Below are positions 31,809 through 35,628 of a stretch of 35,628 nucleotides of DNA, one piece after another; the stretch's first letter is position 1; every line of letters starts with the position of its first letter. The stretch covers positions 11,341 through 46,968 of the forward strand of contig PHDM01000022.1 in assembly GCA_002840985.1 (NCBI GenBank), in the 5' to 3' direction. This stretch comes from Bacteroidetes bacterium HGW-Bacteroidetes-17 (GTDB lineage Bacteria > Bacteroidota > Bacteroidia > Bacteroidales > GCA-2711565). Position numbers and translations under genes: made by a program. Below the pieces are notes generated by a model that worked only from the letters and a program-made list of their open reading frames with translations, made no database searches and was not told where the DNA came from.

Positions 31809-34184
31809 ATGTTTAAAAACTTTCTTCAAGTTACTTTTCGGAACTTCCTGAAAAATAAATTTTTCGTAATTATCAATGTAATTGGATTAGGAATTGCATT
31901 GGCCAGTTGTATTGTTGCCTATTATAATTACCGTTGGAATGTTGATTTTGACAAGGTGATAAGCCAAAAAAATGAAATTTATAAGGTTGGCTTTGTTCAA
32001 AATATCAATGGTCGGATGCAGCGTTTCGGGATGAACCCGCTTTCATTAAAGCCGGCCATCGGCAATTCGATGGTTGGGGTTGATGAAGTTGTCAGGGTTC
32101 AACGTAGCAGAATGGCTATCAGGTATGGGGATAAGATATTCAGCAATAATGTTGGCTTTGTCGACGAAAATATGTTTAGCGTTTTTGATTATCCTTTTTT
32201 ACGGGGGGATGCAAATTCATTAAAGGACGCGCGAAGTGCCATTATCACCGAAGAATTTGCACAAATTTGTTTTGGTGAGAATGACCCCATTGGTGAAATG
32301 ATCAGTGTTTTTTTGACCGATGGTAAAGAACGGACATTTAAAGTCAGTGGGATTATCAAGGATTTACCTGAAAATACCAGTTTTCAATTCAGTGTTTTAA
32401 CCCATATTGATAATTATATTGAAATGTATAATCTGGATGAGAATAATTGGAGGGCCTGGGTTGCAGGTACATTCCTTTTAATTCCGGATAAGAAATATGT
32501 AAAAAATATTGAAGATCAGTTACAGACTTTTATACCAGTTCAAAACAGGGCCAGGGAGGATTTAAAGGTCGCAAGTTTTCATCTCGAACCAATGAAAGTT
32601 ATTCCAAATACAGCCAGGAATACATGGAATTATGGGCTTAATCAAGGATTGCATCCAGCGGCTTTTGCGGCACCCAGCATCATGGCAATACTCATTTTGC
32701 TGTTAGCATGTCTGAACTTTACAAATACAGCTTTGGCAATTTCAAGTCGTCGTTTGAAAGAGATCGGATTAAGAAAGGTAATGGGCGGTTTGCGTATTCA
32801 TACCATGATCCAGTTTCTGGGAGAAAACATAGTTTTATGTTTTATTGCGTTACTTGCTTCCCTTCTGATTGGATCTTATTTGATTGATGAGTGGAGTAAA
32901 ATGTGGGAGTACACTATAGCAATTAATTTTGCTGATGGCGGAAAATTGTGGGTTTTTCTTTTCGTTTTGTTAATCATAACAGGACTTGCTGCTGGATCTT
33001 ATCCCGCTTTTTATGTAAGCAAATTTAACCCGATTAATATTTTAAAAGGAAACGTTAAGTTAAGTGGAGCCGGCTTGCTTTCTAAAATATTATTGGTAAT
33101 TCAGTTTTTATTAGCTGTCACAGGAATTATTTCTACTGTGATATTTACACAAAACGCAAAATTCCAGGAGAATTTATCGATGGGATATGCGAAAGATAAA
33201 ATCATTGCGGTGCCTTTTAGTAATAATCCCACTCTTGAACTCTTCAGAAATACCATCAGCCAAAATCCCATGATTAATAAAATGGGTTGGTCCGAAGAAC
33301 ATATCAGCTGGTCAAATTATAGTCGCACACTTAAATGGGGTGCTGAACAGGAGCATGAAGTTTTCGGATTTGATATAGGCAAAGGATATTTTGAGACCAT
33401 GGGTTTTGAATTAGTTGATGGTCGCTATTTTGATCAGGACTTTAAAGAATCTGAAAGAGAAAAGGCTATCATCGTCAATGAAAAACTTGTAGAAACTTAT
33501 GGATGGGAATCGGCAATCGGTCAGAGATTGAGAGAAAATGATACTACTGAACTTACCGTAGTTGGTGTTGTTCGTAATTTTTATCCTTTTGGATTTTGGA
33601 ATGAAATTACTCCAACCATGTTAAAACTTGGCGTAAAAGAGCGAATGAGAACCTTGGTGGTTCAGGCCGAACCTAAAAATCTGGAAGAATTGAACAAATA
33701 TATGCGTAATGAATGGGAAAAATTAATCCCTAATGCCGTGTATCCTGGCTTTTTGCAGGAAGAACGATTGGCTGAATCTAAATCCATAAACAATAATATT
33801 ATTGATATATTTTTATTTTTAGCGGTTGTTTCGGTGTTGCTTTCATTGGTTGGATTATATACCCTGGTTTCTTTAAAAGTCATAAAGCGAACCAAAGAAA
33901 TAGGGATCAGAAAGGTATTGGGAGCACCAGTATATCACATCATAAGTTTACTGAACCGTGAATTTTTATTTATTATTTTTATTTCTTCAATATTAGGTTC
34001 AGTTTTGGGCTATTATTTATCAGAGATGCTATTGGCCAGTATATATGAGGTGTGTCAAAGTGCCAGTATCAGCACATTCATCATTCCTACGATAGTTATT
34101 TTAAGCGTTTCAGTTTTAACTATTATCGGAAAAGTATATAAAGCGGCCAGTAAAAACCCGGTAGATGCGATAAAATACGAGTAG
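31809..34184 (+). CDS. MacB/FtsX-type ABC transporter permease
   Basis: A 791-aa inner-membrane protein of the large Bacteroidota FtsX family. It starts MFKNFLQVTFRNFLKNKFFV and then has a first helix (FVIINVIGLGIALASCIVAYY). Order: a MacB-like periplasmic domain, a first FtsX block (about 290-410, with SSRRLKEIGLRKVMGG), one extra helix, a second periplasmic domain, and a second FtsX block (about 670-785, with IKRTKEIGIRKVLGAP). It has no ATPase domain of its own and no ATPase gene is adjacent, so its partner is elsewhere. Likely roles are efflux, lipoprotein or signal export. The substrate is unknown. Confidence 0.92.
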   Translation: MFKNFLQVTFRNFLKNKFFVIINVIGLGIALASCIVAYYNYRWNVDFDKVISQKNEIYKVGFVQNINGRMQRFGMNPLSLKPAIGNSMVGVDEVVRVQRSRMAIRYGDKIFSNNVGFVDENMFSVFDYPFLRGDANSLKDARSAIITEEFAQICFGENDPIGEMISVFLTDGKERTFKVSGIIKDLPENTSFQFSVLTHIDNYIEMYNLDENNWRAWVAGTFLLIPDKKYVKNIEDQLQTFIPVQNRAREDLKVASFHLEPMKVIPNTARNTWNYGLNQGLHPAAFAAPSIMAILILLLACLNFTNTALAISSRRLKEIGLRKVMGGLRIHTMIQFLGENIVLCFIALLASLLIGSYLIDEWSKMWEYTIAINFADGGKLWVFLFVLLIITGLAAGSYPAFYVSKFNPINILKGNVKLSGAGLLSKILLVIQFLLAVTGIISTVIFTQNAKFQENLSMGYAKDKIIAVPFSNNPTLELFRNTISQNPMINKMGWSEEHISWSNYSRTLKWGAEQEHEVFGFDIGKGYFETMGFELVDGRYFDQDFKESEREKAIIVNEKLVETYGWESAIGQRLRENDTTELTVVGVVRNFYPFGFWNEITPTMLKLGVKERMRTLVVQAEPKNLEELNKYMRNEWEKLIPNAVYPGFLQEERLAESKSINNNIIDIFLFLAVVSVLLSLVGLYTLVSLKVIKRTKEIGIRKVLGAPVYHIISLLNREFLFIIFISSILGSVLGYYLSEMLLASIYEVCQSASISTFIIPTIVILSVSVLTIIGKVYKAASKNPVDAIKYE

Positions 34185-34289
34185 TCATTGATTATTGATC
34201 ATTGATTATTCATTATTCATTATTGATTATTGATTATTGATTATTGATTATTGATTATTCATTATTCATTATTCATTATTCATTATTCA
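34185..34289. repeat. Tandem heptanucleotide array, 15 units
   Basis: Fifteen uninterrupted 7-bp units, TTATTGA or TTATTCA with a few TCATTGA, start one base after the permease stop codon. Units are grouped by variant (runs of GA type, then CA type), suggesting local copying. Read from the other strand they correspond to the AATGAAT/AATAATG words found at 30738 and 35061. Confidence 0.85.
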
Positions 34290-34365
34290 TTTTGTTATTA
34301 AAATCCTTTATAAGTTCCCGGTAAAATCGCTTTTTAAATCAAGGAAATTAAAGCATTTTATTTCA

Positions 34366-34373
34366 TACTTTTG
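34366..34373 (+). promoter_or_regulatory. Candidate -7 box for the membrane-protein gene
   Basis: TACTTTTG fits TAnnTTTG, 66 nt before the ATG at 34440. A perfect inverted repeat follows in the leader. Confidence 0.45.
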
Positions 34374-34379
34374 TCTCAA

Positions 34380-34409
34380 ATTGCAATTGAAAATCTTGTC
34401 AATTGCAAT
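34380..34409. promoter_or_regulatory. Perfect inverted repeat in the leader of the membrane-protein gene
   Basis: ATTGCAATTGA (34380-34390) and TCAATTGCAAT (34399-34409) are perfect 11-bp arms around an 8-bp loop, just downstream of the candidate -7 box and ending 30 bp before the ATG. It could be a repressor operator or an RNA hairpin. No T-run follows, so it is not a classic terminator. Confidence 0.6.
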
Positions 34410-34439
34410 GTTGTGAATGGTTTTTATATATAAGAAGTA

Positions 34440-35096
34440 ATGAAGAAAGATTATTTAATTTCAAGCCTTGTTCTCGTATTCACAATTCTTTTGGTTTTTG
34501 TTGTTACCCGTAGTTTCTTCCTTGAATTTGCCGCTGAATATAAATTATTGGGTGGTTTTGTTAAGTTCTTTTTTCTGGCAACTATAGGAGATTTTATTGG
34601 CATGCGACTCAGAATGAAGCAATGGAAGATTCCAACCTCAATTTTATCAAAGGCCTTCGTCTGGGGATTTATCGGAATCACGATTGTGTTGATGTTTAAA
34701 ATCTTTCCGGTTGGTGTAATGGCATTACAGTCAAGTAAAATTTTACCTTTTGAAGGGACCACATTTTTCTTCGCATTGTTCGTGTCGGTATTAATGAATT
34801 TTACTTTTGCACCAACAATGATGGCTTTCCACAGGGTTTCGGATACTTATCTTGAATTGAAAAAAACAGATAGGAAAATCACGATTGGAGCAACGATCGA
34901 GAGTATTAATTGGAGGCAGTTTATCGACTTTACTGTATTTAAAACGATTCCGTTTTTTTGGGTTCCGGCCCACACAATAACATTCCTATTGCCGGAGGAA
35001 TATAGGGTTATTGTTGCCGCATTGCTTGGGATCGTGCTGGGAATCATACTTGGGGTGTTTAAGAATGAAAAATGTAAAATGAAAAATGTAGAATGA
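34440..35096 (+). CDS. Unknown integral membrane protein, C-terminus encoded by a repeat array
   Basis: A 218-aa membrane protein with five to six hydrophobic segments (LISSLVLVFTILLVFVVT, FFFLATIGDFIG, GFIGITIVLMFKIF, FFALFVSVLMNFTFAPTMM, IPFFWVPAHTITFLL, IVAALLGIVLGIILGVF). I do not recognise the family. The ATG at 34440 precedes a short basic end (MKKDY) and then the first helix, giving a sensible topology. The last 11 residues (KNEKCKMKNVE) are encoded entirely by the heptad array starting at 35061, so the natural C-terminus was probably altered by the array. Confidence 0.8.
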   Translation: MKKDYLISSLVLVFTILLVFVVTRSFFLEFAAEYKLLGGFVKFFFLATIGDFIGMRLRMKQWKIPTSILSKAFVWGFIGITIVLMFKIFPVGVMALQSSKILPFEGTTFFFALFVSVLMNFTFAPTMMAFHRVSDTYLELKKTDRKITIGATIESINWRQFIDFTVFKTIPFFWVPAHTITFLLPEEYRVIVAALLGIVLGIILGVFKNEKCKMKNVE

Positions 35097-35144
35097 AGAA
35101 TGTAGAATGAAGTATGAAGTATGAAGAATGCAGAATGCATAATG
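35061..35144. repeat. Heptanucleotide array, 12 units, running out of a coding sequence
   Basis: Twelve units of AAGAATG, AAAAATG, TAGAATG, AAGTATG, CAGAATG and similar words, in perfect 7-bp register. It begins inside the preceding gene and covers its stop codon at 35094-35096. This is the complement-strand form of the CATT-type words in the other two arrays. Confidence 0.8.
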
Positions 35145-35183
35145 AAAGAAACTAAATATGCACCAACCAGCATCCAGCAACCA

Positions 35184-35202
35184 CCTGCCTGCCGCAGGCA
35201 GG
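35184..35202. repeat. REP-like perfect palindrome flanked by direct repeats
   Basis: CCTGCCTGC-C-GCAGGCAGG, 9-bp arms with a one-base centre. Short direct repeats containing CAGCAACCA lie on both sides (35175-35183 and 35208-35216). It resembles the dispersed palindromes seen in some Bacteroidota genomes. It sits just past the end of the convergent TPR gene. Confidence 0.65.
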
Positions 35203-35218
35203 GCAACCAGCAACCAAA

Positions 35219-35628
35219 TTACTGATGACAATAACGTTTCATAACCGAATAAGCATTTGGAATTCCCAGTTCTCCAGCCTTACTTAAATCCTGACAACCT
35301 ATCTTGTTTTCGTTCTGGAAAATGAGAATCAAACCTCTGTTGTAATAGGCCTCCGCAAAAGTATTGTTCCGTTGAATTGCATACGTAAAATCGTCAATAG
35401 CATTTTTATAATCGCCCAAAATACAATTCACATAACCACTGTTATAATAGGCAAACGCGAAGTTCGGATCCAGCTTTAATACCTTCTTATAATCATTTAT
35501 AGCTTTAACCAGATATTCATTATTCGAATTATCCTCTTTCTTTTCAGGTTCTTTTTGATCTTGACTAATGGTTATAGCTTGTTGTTTGTAACCAATCGAT
35601 TTAATTAATTCGGTCAATAAATAATTGC
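35219..35628 (-). CDS. TPR-repeat protein (5' end cut by window)
   Basis: The frame runs open from the window edge to the stop at 35219-35221. A TTG at 35617 is only the first possible internal start, and sense codons precede it, so this is the 3' part of a longer gene. The visible 136 or so residues hold about two and a half tetratricopeptide repeats (LVKAINDYKKVLKLDPNFAF, then YKNAIDDFTYAIQRNNTFAE, then YYNRGLI) and end CQDLSKAGELGIPNAYSVMKRYCHQ. Such repeats mediate protein-protein contacts. The function of the full protein cannot be told. Confidence 0.8.
   Translation of the reverse strand, partial: NYLLTELIKSIGYKQQAITISQDQKEPEKKEDNSNNEYLVKAINDYKKVLKLDPNFAFAYYNSGYVNCILGDYKNAIDDFTYAIQRNNTFAEAYYNRGLILIFQNENKIGCQDLSKAGELGIPNAYSVMKRYCHQ

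Noticed and set aside
34185-34289. Tandem heptads as a CRISPR array or satellite origin
   Set aside because: Units are contiguous without spacers, and the same words occur at two other gene boundaries, so a dispersed heptad repeat fits better.

Overview
The window is from a member of the Bacteroidota. The signs are Bacteroidota-type -7 promoter boxes (TAnnTTTG), weak or absent Shine-Dalgarno signals, lineage-typical families (DUF6266-like, DUF6448-like, BT4734/VirE_N-like, MacB/FtsX permeases of about 790 aa, CAP-SPOR protein), and heptanucleotide AT-rich intergenic repeats. No rRNA, tRNA or CRISPR array was seen.

Left part (1-13450). A 3'-truncated metE on the minus strand is divergent from a plus-strand operon: Ric-type Fe-S repair protein, cupin, Rrf2 regulator with three C-terminal cysteines, a small unknown protein, and an AhpD-like protein broken by one in-frame TAA. 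A convergent single-subunit quinol nitric-oxide reductase follows, so this block looks like a nitric-oxide response cluster. Next come a DUF6266-like gene with a decayed copy of its own tail, and about 1.4 kb of non-coding, partly G+C-rich DNA with long inverted repeats. A minus-strand set follows: an AraC regulator with a membrane domain, a DUF6448-like protein, a D-lactate-dehydrogenase-type enzyme and a hemerythrin.

Central part (about 13500-28291), a mobile defence island on the minus strand. It abuts the 3' end of mnmE, the place where SGI1-type elements integrate. Read in transcription order it has a Zn-finger/HTH protein, tyrosine integrase, unknown protein, two excisionase-like HTH proteins, a primase-like BT4734 protein and a DUF3987 protein. 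The defence operon comes next: XRE regulator, fused nuclease-methyltransferase, HsdS, unknown protein, PD-(D/E)XK/DUF5655 nuclease, RhuM and a long prokaryotic Argonaute. The methyltransferase carries its own N-terminal nuclease domain, and there is no HsdR translocase. The Argonaute keeps a plausible 5'-phosphate-binding MID pocket but has lost catalytic PIWI aspartates. My leading candidate for a new system is this dead Argonaute co-transcribed with a BcgI-like restriction-modification pair, a second nuclease and RhuM.

Right part (28292-35628), chromosomal core: mnmE, sucD, a secreted CAP-SPOR protein, an FtsX-type permease, an unknown membrane protein and the end of a TPR protein. Three of its gaps hold arrays of one 7-bp repeat family; one array encodes the C-terminus of the membrane protein.

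All calls come from reading the sequence. No database search was run.
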